This document shows positions 1 through 11,247 of a stretch of DNA of 64,000 bases, one piece after another. Numbering within the stretch: position 1 is the stretch's first letter; every line of letters starts with the position of its first letter. The stretch is from Phyto melanocephala. Its lineage: Eukaryota > Arthropoda > Insecta > Diptera > Rhinophoridae. The stretch lies in the NCBI GenBank assembly GCA_941918925.1, contig OW799237.1, positions 68,999,626 through 69,063,625 on the forward strand. The letters run 5' to 3'. The position numbers and the translations under genes are program-made. The notes beneath the pieces are model-generated. The model searched no databases. It saw nothing but the letters and a program-made list of their open reading frames with translations, and was not told where the DNA came from.

Positions 1-356
1 CTTTTTAGTCAAAGTCTTTGCACTAATGGAAAATCAAACTCACATGCCCACTTTTACGCCCACCTCCCATATAACGCTTTACCTTAAATGCATATAATTT
101 CTCTACGGATAAAGTTTTTGGAAGAATAAAGGACTATATTGAAATATCTCAGTTTTATTTATTAGATATATTGACACGCCTACTTTAACGCCCACTTTCA
201 TTGAAAGACTTAATTTACGAAAACATTTTACTAGCATATCGAAGTTATACAAAAAAAGTGATACATATTTTAGTATAAAGAGATTATTCCATAGCGATTA
301 CTGTTAATAACAAACAAATACATTTTGTGCTATAAAATATAGTGCTCTTACTTGTT
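1..356 (-). mobile_element. HINE-like repeat (large GGCGGGTATA family), 5' part, truncated by window start
   Basis: Minus-strand copy. It ends at about 356 with the complement of the family 5' end (AACAAGTAAGAGCACTATA). It carries the family's internal cgcccacttttacgccc blocks, seen again at 22387-25340 and 28008-30757. Unlike those copies it lacks the mariner-type MITE: at 241-260 the flank reads straight through a TA, giving an empty site. Confidence 0.7.
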
Positions 357-1285
357 TTCAATTTCTTTTTAACTTTGTACAGAAGTCAAAGTGTATAAAA
401 TCATAAGCACATGCATATGTCATTTAAAAAAAATTCATTTACAAATATATTTGTGATCTTTTTTATCTCTCTGTCTTTGATTCAATCAAAATGACTTCAT
501 AATTAACAATGTCAAGAAAGTACAATATCTACAGTGGTTATTGTACGTGAGTATTTGTATGATGACAAATGCAATGCTATTCAATAACGCATTTATAAAT
601 TGAAGAACACAAATGCAAGAATATTGTCGTATTAGGTTTTGATTGTCATTTACTTAATAAGTATGTATAGTTACTTAATAAATATAAACACTTATACACA
701 GAAATATATCAACCTATGTACAAATGGTAAATATATGTATGTATGAGTACATGTATGCATACCCTGCAGTTCTGCTTTTTTCTTATGGATGGTGTTTATC
801 ATTCTGTTTGTAATATCTACAATATTAATTTCCGACCACATAAAGTATATATTTTCTTAAAGCATATGACTAGAGAAATCGATATGTGTAACGATATCAA
901 TACCAGTTATAGTTTATATCTTTATAAAATATCTGGCAATGAATTACTATTGAAATCCAACAAAATCACCCCATAACTTTTTCCTTATATTTTTACTATA
1001 AAAATCAAAATTTCATAGTCCTAGGATAATTTTTATAAACGTTTATTACTATTTGTACACATGATATTCTAGGACAAATCGACAAAGTTTTAGGCAAAAA
1101 TAATTATGCATATCACTCGGCTAATATCGGAATAATTAAAAAAAAAAAATTTTTAAATAATTACAATTTAACTTAATTAAATTTATTAAATGCTTTAGGG
1201 AAATTAAATAATAGAATAAATGAACTTGAGCCAAACTAAAAATGATTTGGCAAAAATAATTTTTAAAAATTTATAGTTTTTTACA

Positions 1286-1325
<40 letters not shown>

Positions 1326-1591
1326 GTACATATTAACTTTCTAAAGCTTCTAATTAATTTTTGGACTAAAATATAATCTTTAGTTTCGTAAAATACTGAC
1401 AAATCAGTTCGAAACTAACTGAGATGTAAGCACAAAAATACATTTATTTCGGCGTTTTTCTCAAAATTTTAAAAAGGAAATCGATTTTTCAGCTTTGGTT
1501 AATAAAAAGGAGCGGACATGTCTAGCAAAAAATAATACTCTATAAAAAATTTAAAATCCATTATGGCTACCACTTTAAAATTGCGTACAAA

Positions 1592-1630
<39 letters not shown>

Positions 1631-2167
1631 TATATGGATCAAATCTTGATATCAAAAATTTACCTTTCTGTTCTGTGTTCGGAGTGAAAATAATTCACCC
1701 CGAATTGTCCTTGTAATAACAATTTCGTACAATTTAATTTTATCGTAATATACAGCAGAAGAGTATGTATCGGACTTATTCACAAGGAGTGTTAGGCCTT
1801 CCTCGAAAAAAAAGAGAAGATAAAAATTTTAATTTATATTTGGTCTAAGAAGACCTTAATAAAAACCTATTAAATATCTCGGTTTCCTTGTTATACCCAT
1901 TACGATTCCAAAAAACACAGCAATTTGCTAGTTCGGGAATATTATGCAGAACTGTAGGGTACAAATAAAATATGACGTTTAATCATTGATTCTAAAAACG
2001 ATATATCCAAGGTATTCTTGTTAACTTTTTTGTTGCCTTTTATTTGGTTTATTATATAAAATATAATGTAAATAATACGTGTTTCTTAGTATCATCCACG
2101 TTCAAAAACACATAAGAGTATGTACATGTATATGAACATACTTATTTGTAACGTGTAAAATAAAGTA
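357..2167. other. Intergenic, mostly unassigned
   Basis: AT-rich sequence with no supportable gene. It holds (TA)n tracts at about 1291-1320 and 1593-1635 and one decayed HINE fragment at 795-1000. The short open frames here are chance. Confidence 0.6.
795..1000 (-). mobile_element. Decayed HINE fragment, 3' part
   Basis: Contains diverged versions of the 3' block shared by the HINE copies (cattccgtttgtaat, tttccgaccccataaagtatat, cccataactttc), read on the minus strand. No terminal hairpin is left. Confidence 0.55.
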
Positions 2168-2678
2168 CAGGTAGACCTTGCCATACACGGGGATAACATT
2201 TTTCAAAAGTGCCCTGCTTAGTTAAATTAAAAGAATACAATAAAAAATGAGTATTAACAAGAGATTTTGCACTTTATTACATTATCTAAAACAATTGAAA
2301 ATATGCTTCACAATTTTTTTTAATTTTTATATAAAATTACAAAATACATTTAAAATCTATTCCTCGTGTTGGTATAAATAAATTACCTTTTTTGAAATAC
2401 CTTTGAAATACTCAACATGAATTTTTTTAAAAAAATCTTTTTAAATTTTTTTCGACTTTCATCAATAACATTGCTAAGCCAAAAAATCAACTATAACCAC
2501 TTCTTTCTATTTTCTATACTGTGTCACTGCCCTTATAATTGACAATAAACGTTTCAGGCGACTCGCTAAAAAAATATTATCTGATACCTTGTTTGAACAA
2601 ACAAAAATATGTGGATAATGTAAATTTATAATAACGTGACCATTTTATAAGAAGTTCATGATAAGCGAGGTCTACCTG
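2168..2678. mobile_element. Pogo/Tigger-like MITE
   Basis: A 511-bp element with terminal inverted repeats starting CAGGTAGACCT (left CAGGTAGACCTTGC, right complement CAGGTAGACCTCGC). It is flanked by the dinucleotide TA on both sides (2166-2167 and 2679-2680), the target duplication of the Tc1/mariner/pogo superfamily. No coding capacity is seen, so it is non-autonomous. Confidence 0.75.
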
Positions 2679-2899
2679 TAGGTGTGTATATATTATTTAC
2701 GATTAGTTCGGCTTCAGCCAATTAATTATTAACGTTTCGTATGTACTATGTTTGCCTGCATGTGTATAACAATTTTCTACAATTTTATTAATGTTACATC
2801 TAAGTATACTTACTACTGTAACCACACTCTACAACTACTGTTCGAAATATTTAGTACTACAACATACAATAACAAAACACGTAATAAAAAACATAACAT

Positions 2900-2906
<7 letters not shown>

Positions 2907-2947
<41 letters not shown>
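2907..2947. repeat. (TA)n microsatellite
   Basis: About 20 TA units flanked by catacatgta and tacatataaa. Short peptides reading YIYIYI in both directions are artefacts of it. Confidence 0.95.
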
Positions 2948-2953
<6 letters not shown>

Positions 2954-3309
2954 ATTGTGTGGGTGAGTAGTTGTAGTTATGATAGGAGTAACATGTTTGT
3001 AAAATATGCGAACTTGAGAGAGTCAAAAAGCAAAATCTCAAGAATTGTTCAAGTAATTTTTTCCTACAAAACCCTCACCAAAAATAAAGTTTATTTTTGT
3101 TTTTATTGTTGCTACATTTTAAAAACTGGCGAGTGTTAAATGAATAGTCACAAAGCGAAAAAAACAAGTTTAAAACAGCGAAATATCCCAACAAAAAACT
3201 TTATTACCAAAAAGCACTTCTTGAATCATTTAAACCGGCTTTCAAGAGCGCTTGTAGATGGTATGATTTTTATACGTAATGTAATTCTTTATTTTGCAAT
3301 TAATTAAGG

Positions 3310-3700
3310 CTTATTTCATCAATCACTAGCAGCTTAATCATACTTTTCCTCTGCTGGAAAAAACAGCAGCAGGTAATGGAGGTCCCCATTTGTTACTGAA
3401 ATAGTAAGCAATACAAGCAACATACTTAAATGAGCTCTCGTATGTAAACAATTTCAACATTTCAAAGTATGTAATATCTTAAGCAACAAAAAATAAGCAA
3501 TGCTTTAAAAATTTTTTTGCGAAATGTATTACACTTATCGGTAGCCTTTTATAAAAAGTGTGTACCTCGATTTTTTCCGAAATTTTATTTTTAATATTTT
3601 CTGATATTTTACTAACAAACACATCATCTCCGGAAAATTTCGTAAGCCATTGTGAAAATAACAGATTTACAGCCACATAAAAAAGTTCGAACTTGTTTCA
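3310..3700. repeat. Unclassified dispersed repeat, copy 1
   Basis: Shares collinear pieces with 54400-54620: agcttaatcat, then a gctg-aaaaaa-cagcagcaagg stretch, then a cgtatgyaaacaatttca-catttc stretch. No termini, target duplication or coding frame recognised. Everything else from 2679 to 3977 is unassigned. Confidence 0.45.
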
Positions 3701-3977
3701 TTTCTTTAAGTTTAATTCGGTTTTTTTTCGTTCTCCTGTAATGCTATACCAAATAGAGATGCGCTGGCAGCTGTCAAACTTTGTATAACAATTAGAGAAA
3801 AAAACTTTTTAGTTTGAAGTTATTTCAAAACGAGTAAGAGTGCTATATATGTTCGTGCCGAGTCTGATCATATTCTTCACCATCTTGTACTTAGGTTTAA
3901 TATTATATACCATTAAGCTTTATTATTTCCGACAACATCTATGATTTTAAATTTGTATATAGATAACTATATTCTAC

Positions 3978-4415
3978 TAGTCAAGCCCTTTCATTTTATG
4001 CCCATATTGATTAGGTTAAACAAATTATTCGCCATTTTGTTTTAGACGCCATTTAAATTTTACACTTTTTTCTTGTTTTCTGTATTTTACAGGTCAAGTC
4101 CTTCATTATAAATATAAAATGTTTATGAATAATACTAGGGTTGAAAATTTTTAATTTTTGTAGTACAAATATTGAAAAAACTGAGGACGTCGTTTTCTTT
4201 GCTTATATCTTAGAAAGTTATGGGGCAATTGGGCTGGATTTCATGAAAAAAATTGATAATACAAATATGTTTGTACATCGTGTGGGGGCTTTCAAAAAGT
4301 TGATTTTAACGAGCACACAAACAGACGGACATTACTAAATCCTGAGCTTTTATAAAATAAAAACTTTTATAATATGTATATAAATATTGTGGAAATTACA
4401 AACAGAATGACAAAT
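3978..4415 (+). mobile_element. HINE-like fragment (variant with ccgccattttgttttaga block)
   Basis: 3985-4130 matches 31845-32060 (cccatattgat, gccattttgttttagac, ctgtattttac-ggtcaag). In both places a HINE 3' region follows: gcttatatct-agaaagttatggggc, cacacaaacagacggac, then acaaacagaatgacaaa. The shared order suggests one HINE subfamily. This copy is decayed and lacks its terminal hairpin. Confidence 0.6.
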
Positions 4416-5509
4416 TGTTTTATATATTTAAGAGAATTTACAGTTTATTTTTCATTGTTGCACAGAGAAACAGTATCGGTTGTGAGTATGTACTAAAATT
4501 ATTGCCAATCCTATAGTTTAGTTGCGATAATAGGATTTTATGGTTGTATATAAAAAGATATTGTATAACGAATCAATTGGCAGTGAATTTGATTGTCTGT
4601 TTTCTGCGTATATTTAGGTAAATCTTCCTGGATTTTTTTTTATAGTAAAATTATGTTTATATGTAAGTATACAAAATGAACTTGTTAAACAAGATTAAGC
4701 TTCCCAAACAATCTTCGTTGTTCACAAAGAATTTTAGAAAAATCTATTATAAAATGATGAATTGTTTACATGTTTTACACTATTTTGATAGCGTTTTTCT
4801 AAACTTTGATTTTCCATGAAAAAAAAAATACAGAGTAATTTTTGGTATCTTTAACATTTCGTTCAAACAATTCGAGTTAATCACGTCTTTTCACAATTTA
4901 TTTGTTTTTAGTTTTATAGATAAATACTACAACCTCACATGTTTTAACTTTTAAAGAATGAAGAAAGATGCCTTTATCATTATTAAAAAAAAAATCACAA
5001 CAAATACAACCTACTCTCGAAATTGAATCGACTGAACTCGCTAAATATCTTTACAAACAAAAGCACAACTTGTAGACAAACGGATTAATGTTGATGATGC
5101 TAGACAGGAGTTTAATTTTTTTTTTGTTAGTATTTTTTATTATAGACCGATGTTTCGTTGTTAATCGTCTTGTGTGTATTTCAATATTTTAATTCGTTGG
5201 AAAAACTACACGTTTAAAAGGGTTTTGTCGGCTTTTCTATACACATGTAGACTCGACTTTAAACAGCCCAACTCAAAGTCAACTCTATAGCGTTTAAGTC
5301 ATCACGCACTTAGAACAAAAAAAAGAAGTTGTTTATTTGTAGAACATTTTAGCGTTTTACTTGGTGGCCGAAGACGACACCAGCAACATGTAAAAGAATC
5401 TTTATCCGTGGGGTTGCACTAAGGCAGTGGTTACAAACGCAGAGTCATTTTTATTATATTTTTCACTTTTAATTTAATTAAATTGGAGGATTTAAAAGCT
5501 GATGATAGC
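4416..5509. other. Intergenic, nothing recognised
   Basis: AT-rich sequence with poly-A/T runs. I see no gene, terminal repeat or known family. Confidence 0.5.
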
Positions 5510-6800
5510 TAATTGATTTGCAGATGTCTTACAACAGGACAAAAAAGCGTAGCCTCAATGTAAACTCAGAAAAGACGGAAATCTGCAAGAATGGGGAATT
5601 TACACAGTACAGATTAATAAAAAAGTCAAATACTTATTAGTAGTACTTGTATTAGTAGTCCTAAAGAGATCACTTTAAAAATATAGTAAGTAAAGAAAGC
5701 TCAAAGAATTTCGACCCTGTGTAAAAGATCGATAGGTTCAAAATAGTTTAAGCTCGAAGATGACACACTGGTACTACAACCGATCCTAAAATATGCTTTA
5801 ATATTGGAATAAACATCTTTAGAGAAGAAGGTTAATGTTAAACCACTTCAAAAGATCTAAAGCCATTGCTACATTGGTATATGTGGTGCAATGAGAACCG
5901 CATCAGCAATATCTATTGAGAATATATTACAAATTCCGCCGATTGAGATACAGGTAAAATATAAAACAGCATTGTATGCTACTAGACCAATGACAATGGT
6001 TGAATGGCTAGTGAGAGGCCATAAAATCAAATACCAAGAAATAATTAATAACTTACCGATGGAAAATATCACAGTTGTAATATGTGATGAAGTAATTAGG
6101 GTAACAATTACCCAAAGTACCGATCTTTATAGAGACGGATCAAAGATTAGTGATCAAACTGGAATGGGTTTCTATGACATAAAATCAATTCAGAGGTAAA
6201 TAATTCCGACTACCAGATCATAAAACTGTCTTCTAGGCTTAGATAATGGCAATTTCGGAAGGTATTAGATGGCTGTTGGGGGAATTGATACCGAAATTCT
6301 GATTCGCATTTTTACGGACAGTTAATCAATTATAAAGACCCTAATGCACTAAGGATATAAATCGAAGTTGTAAATGCAAGAATGAGAAAAACTAGTATGC
6401 TGATTGTGAATATCTATAAATAATATGGATACCAGGTCATAACGTCATAATCGGTAACGAAAACACCAAAAAAATTTCCTAATGGGATCATTCTTGAATG
6501 CCTTAACCTTGGAATATGATAAACCCTGTCGAAGGTTCAAATATGAATTAAAAATTTAGCGACGGAAAAACACGTCAGAAAATGTCAAAAAAAACGCTGT
6601 CGTTAAGGTGATGAAGATGATAATGAAGAAGATTCTGAAACTGAGTAGATCAACACTTAGAAGATTAACTAGTATAGTAACAGGTCATGCGGTGTTAACA
6701 CCTCAACAAGCTCATATGAGATGACAGGACGTGTAGAACTTGCGAGAAAGAGGATGAGGCTTTGGAACGCTACCTTTATCAGCATCCTGTATGTTAGCGT
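5510..6800 (+). pseudogene. Decayed non-LTR retrotransposon: RT thumb, RNase H and C-terminal Cys motif (I/LOA-like)
   Basis: Conceptual translation across several frames and stops gives, in order: a segment like the region after the RT palm (LNVNSEKTEIC); a thumb-region block with GICGAMRTASAISIENILQI and PPIEIQ near 5880-5960; an RNase H start (YRDGSKISDQTGMGFY, near 6125-6175), where the catalytic Asp motif is usually TDGSK; and a Cys-rich end reading DRTCRTCEKEDEALE near 6724-6770. This is the order known for I- and LOA-type elements with an RNase H domain. The longest open piece is 102 residues (5891-6199), so the element is dead. No upstream endonuclease or RT core is left and no poly-A tail or target duplication was found. 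It is AT-rich like the surrounding DNA, unlike the intact element at 33-38 kb, which fits old age. Confidence 0.65.
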
Positions 6801-7727
6801 ATAATATGCCATAACTTTTACGTGAACCCTATGCCAAACTTACAATATCTGAGAAATTAAAATCGGAAATCTCCAAGGAATTTTATTGAAATTTAAAATA
6901 TTTGGATGAGTTAAGGATTATGATTCTAATAGCGGAATATTTTATTCTTTAGAGCGAACAACATGTCAATTTCAGCATACGTGCTTTTTAAATGCCCCTC
7001 TTTTTTAACCTAACCTAATTGATCAACAGAATATTAACAACAAATACCTTGAAAAATTTACGACAACTTCTACTTTTTCATAACATATAAAAATATATGG
7101 AAAAAATATCAGACAAAATTCAGAATCTCTGCCTGAAATCAAGTTAAATGTATAAACAAAAATGTGTGTGTGCAGTATGTGGCATGTTTATTTTGTTGTA
7201 GACAATACCTTTAACTCCGCTTAAACAGTACATGAGTAGGATTTTTCCAGCTTATACGGATATGTTTTGTATGTATGAATGTAGGTATATCTGTCTGTCC
7301 ATCCATACCTTTGTTTAACTATAAATTAAACGTCTTAAAGCAAATTGGAAATTGTTTTACGTATGTGTGTTCGTTTTAGTTTATTTTGTTTTGTTTTTTT
7401 TCTTCTATAGATTTGTATTTATAGAAAATATTAATGCAAGTGCATAGGTACATACTTTTTTGTACAGATATTAATAAAATTTATGACCAATTGGTATGCT
7501 ATGGCTGACTACTAGATGTCAGGGGTATTGATAATAACGCGTCCTGTTGAATTAAATCATGTTGGAGATTTTATACACTAGATATGAAACACTAGATTCA
7601 AAGAATTTTTTATAACTAAAAAAGTGAGATACAAAAATTGTGTAAAATATTTTTTTTATTAAAAAAAAAAAAATTCTAATTGATAATTTTTTAAAACTAA
7701 CTTCAATCGGCACAAAGCCATTTTTAT
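6801..7727. other. Intergenic, nothing recognised
   Basis: No gene or clear repeat boundary. It may include the untranslated tail of the dead retrotransposon to the left. Confidence 0.45.
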
Positions 7728-7955
7728 ACAATTCACCTGAGGTGCCAAGGGTATAAATCTTTGTCATTCCGTTTATAATTTTTACAATATTTCTATACGA
7801 ACCCATAAAGTATATTTTTTCTAAAAGCTGAGTAATAGGGAAGTCAAGTAGGCGATGTCAAAATTTAAGAAGCCCCACATATTGCATAAATCTATATGTG
7901 CCATCAATCTTTTGAAAATATTAGGTAATGCATTGTTATTAAAAACAGCTTAACT
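7728..7955 (-). mobile_element. HINE fragment, 3' part
   Basis: Starts with the complement of the 3' hairpin (caattcacctgaggtgccaagggtata), then gtcattccgtttataat, acccataaagtatat and aagcccc, in the order of the full minus copy at 49735-50456, but diverged and lacking the GTCY microsatellite. Confidence 0.7.
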
Positions 7956-7989
7956 GTCTACCTCATAGCTTGCAGAGATATAATAAAAA

Positions 7990-8185
7990 TAAAAAACGAC
8001 CTTTTTTTTCGAGCTCTATCGTGCTTTCAACAGACGGACATAACTAGATCGTCATAAAATGAAACCCCAATTCAGAAAATATATACTATTTGAGGTCTAA
8101 AATGGATATTTCGATGTGTTACAAACGGAATCACAAAATGAATATGCCACCACCATTTTTTTGGAGGCGGGTATAAAAAGCATCC
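7990..8185 (+). mobile_element. HINE fragment (large family), 3' end
   Basis: Matches the last ~190 bp of 22387-25340: tcgtgctttcaacagacggac, ctagatcgtcat, tggatatttcgatgtgttac, then an accaccattttttt-gg-ggcgggtataaaa end that can fold as a hairpin. Confidence 0.75.
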
Positions 8186-8804
8186 ATCAGAGAAATAAAG
8201 CCAACTGCACTTAATGGCTGTTGAAAAAAAATATGGCCGAGGGCAAGATACTAGAATGCTAATTTGTTGCAATAATTAAGGTTGCCATATTATTTTGTTA
8301 ATTAAACTATGTTTTCTCAACAAAATCACATTGTGGTTTGTGGAAAAAATTAACTAGTTGGTTGGCAAAAGCGAACTACAGCTCGGGCAAGGAAAGCATA
8401 GATAGAGATAAAAAGTTTATTTTACAATACCTACTAGGCCGAACAATTACAGTCACATTTTGTTAGTGAAGATCCTTTAAACAAAAGGTTCACAAAATTT
8501 AATTTAGATATTCAAAAAAAATGTATAAACATCTTTCAAATGAAGTATCTAAAAAAATATATATATATATAATAATTTCTATAGTAAAAAACAAGTAAGA
8601 TTGCTAAATTCGGCGGTGACGAATCTTATATACCCTTCGCAACGTGTAGTCATGCAATAGCAATAGTTTGTAACACTATTCATCTACGTACATACATATA
8701 TAAAAACATCCCATTGTAAAATTATAAATTTACGTATGTATGTTTAAAAAAAATAAAATATATAAAAAAATTAAAAAAAAAATAATAAAAATATAAATAA
8801 TAAA

Positions 8805-8824
8805 TCTATATATATAAAAGTGAA

Positions 8825-8879
<55 letters not shown>

Positions 8880-9951
8880 GCTATAGACTCTGAAACTGTA
8901 AAACCGATCGGGCTCAAACTTTGGTAAGTTGTTGTACACATACCGGGGAGTGTTTACGGATGAAAAAAAGTGGGCGGGGCCACGCCCATAAAAAATTACT
9001 TATCAGTTTTAGCTACTTGCACTTGACCGATTTTTCTGGAACTTTGCACACATATCGAGCTCTGATGACTAAATAATTTCGTGATAAAAAAAGTGGGCGG
9101 GGCCACGCCCATAAAATTTTTTTAATTTTGAGGTACTTGCAATGGACGGATTTTACTGAAACTTTGCACACATATTGGGCTGTCATGACTTTATAATTTC
9201 GTGATTAGAAAAGTGGGCAGGGCCACGCCCATAAAAAAAAAGTTATAAGTTTGAGGTACTTGCACTGGACCGATTTTTCTAAAACTTTGCACACACACTA
9301 AGCTGTCATGACTTTATAATTTCGTGATTAGAAAAGTGGGCAGTGCCACGCCCATAAAAAAAAGTTATCATTTTGAGGTATTTGCACTCGACCGATTTTT
9401 CTGAAACTTTGCACACATATTGAGCTGTCATGACTTTATAATTTAGTGATTGAAAAAGTGGGCGGGGCCACACCCATAAAAAATTAGTTATAAGATTTAG
9501 CTACTTGCACTGGACCGAATTTTCTGAAACTTTGCAAACATACTGAGCTGTCATGACTTTACACTTTCGTCATTGGAAAAGTGGGCAGTGTCACGCCCAT
9601 TAAAAAACAGGTATCATTTTGAGGTACTTTCACTGGACCGATTTTTTTTAAACTTTGCACACATATTGAGTTGTCATGACTATACAGTTTCGTATTTAGA
9701 AAAGTGGGCAGTGCCACGCCCATTAAAAAAAGGTATCATTTTGAGGTACTTACACTGGACCGATTTTTCTGAAACTTTGCACACTTATTGAGCTGTCATG
9801 ACTATACAGTTTCTTAATTAGAAAAGTGGGCAGTGCCACCCTCATAAAGAAAAAGTTATAGTTTTTAGCCTTGCACTTGATATTCGATTAAAATTTAGAA
9901 TGCGATTAAAATTCATGAAGGGGCGTAGCAACGCGCGCCGGGATTGGCTAG
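8805..9951 (+). mobile_element. Non-autonomous Helitron with eight ~122-bp tandem units
   Basis: Starts TCTATATATATAAAAG and ends with a GC-rich stretch (gcaacgcgcgccggg) followed by CTAG. It lies between A (8804) and T (9952), the Helitron insertion rule. A (GT)n microsatellite (about 8829-8877) follows the 5' end. The body is a tandem array of ~122-bp units, each with a gtgggcggggccacgcccat block; the blocks start at 8970, 9093, 9213, 9336, 9458, 9581, 9703 and 9826. No Rep/helicase coding. Nearly identical copy at 57057-58198; a six-unit relative at 21218-22084. Confidence 0.85.
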
Positions 9952-10016
9952 TATAAAATAAAAACAAATTAAAAAAAAAAATAAAAAAAAATTTAAAAAA
10001 AAACAAATAAAATAAA

Positions 10017-10740
10017 AAACAAGTAACAGTGCTATATTCAGCCGTACCGAATCTTATATACCCTTCACAACGTGTAGTCATGCAATAACAATTGTTTGTA
10101 TCACCATTCATCTTATACAAAATACGTACATATGTATATACTGGTTAGACTAAATGTGGCATCGAATCCCAGCTGAGCCAAAAAAATTTTATCTTATTTT
10201 ATTAAAGATATTATTTATATTTTATTATTTTTTTTTATATTTTTTTTTAAATTTTTTTACAAAAATTTTTTTTTAATTTTTTTTATTGTTATTATTTTTT
10301 TTTATTTTTAATATATTTTTTTTTTAATTTTTTTTTTTTGCATGTTTTTTGCATGTATGTATGTATGTATGTATGTATGTATATTGTTGTTGTAATTGTG
10401 TAAAAAAACGAGGTGGTCGTGGTTTTTTGCTCATATCTCAGAAAGTTATGGGGCGATTGTGCTGAATTTCAATAGCGATTCATTCCTGGATATTTCCAAG
10501 AGATTGATACCATATACAGATCTGAGGAACATATAAGTAGTTGCTTCTAAAAGTTGATTTCAACCAACACACGGACAGACGGGCAGACGGACAGACGGTC
10601 AGGGTTTAATCGACTCCTCTATTCATAAGCTTTCAGAAAATATATACTTTATGGGGTCGGAAATGAAAATTGTAGAAATTACAAACGGAATGACAAAGCT
10701 ATATATACCCTTGTGCACCACAGGTGAAGGGTATAATAAA
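10017..10740 (+). mobile_element. Full-length HINE with an inverted internal segment
   Basis: 5' end aacaagtaacagtgctatattc, GTCY-type run near 10570-10605 (cacggacagacgggcagacgg), 3' hairpin end acccttgtgcaccacaggtgaaggg. Relative to the copies at 48488-49217 and 49735-50456, the middle segment (about 10133-10385, with ggcatcgaatcccagctgagcc) is in opposite orientation. Confidence 0.8.
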
Positions 10741-11247
10741 AATTAAAAATATATAAAAATCTAAAAAAAAAATAAAAAAAATTTTATTTTGGCTCAGCTG
10801 GGATTTGATGCCACGTTTACACGTATACCACGTTTGTATGTATGTATGTTATTGTTGTGAAAAAAACGAGGTGGTCGTGGTTTTTTGCTCATATCATGTT
10901 TATGTACCGATCTACTTCCGAATATTTCTGATATTTTAATACCTCATCCGGGTCCAGACGATGTCGGCGGGCTTCAAGAAGTTAAAAGTTGTCAGTTAAC
11001 TACGTAAAAATTAAAAATCAAGAATATTTCCAAAAGAATAATACCATACACAGATCTGAGGAACATATGGTTGCTTCTAAAAGTTAATTTCAACCAACGA
11101 ACGGACATACGGGTAGACGGACAGACGGACAGACGGCCAGGGCTTAATCGACACCTCTATTTATGGGGTCGGAAATGAAAATTGTAAAAATTACAAACGG
11201 AATGACAAAGCTATATATACCCTTGTGCACCACAGGTGAAGGGTATA

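Larger units (their letters stand above)
8592..11247 (+). mobile_element. HINE (DINE-1-like) interrupted by a Helitron and a second HINE
   Basis: The 5' part is 8592-8804 (acaagtaagattgctaaattcgg, then cttatatacccttcgcaacg). It is broken by a Helitron (8805-9951) and by a full HINE (10017-10740). The 3' part resumes near 10741 (ttttggctcagctggga, gaggtggtcgtgg, a GTCY-type run acgggtagacggacagacgg, and the end ccttgtgcaccacaggtgaaggg). The subterminal palindromic TTCGGC..GCCGAA, the GTCY microsatellite and a 3' hairpin bordering TATACCC/GGGTATA are the known marks of DINE-1/HINE elements, non-autonomous relatives of Helentrons. Assigning the two outer parts to one element is an inference from order and orientation. 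Confidence 0.75.
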
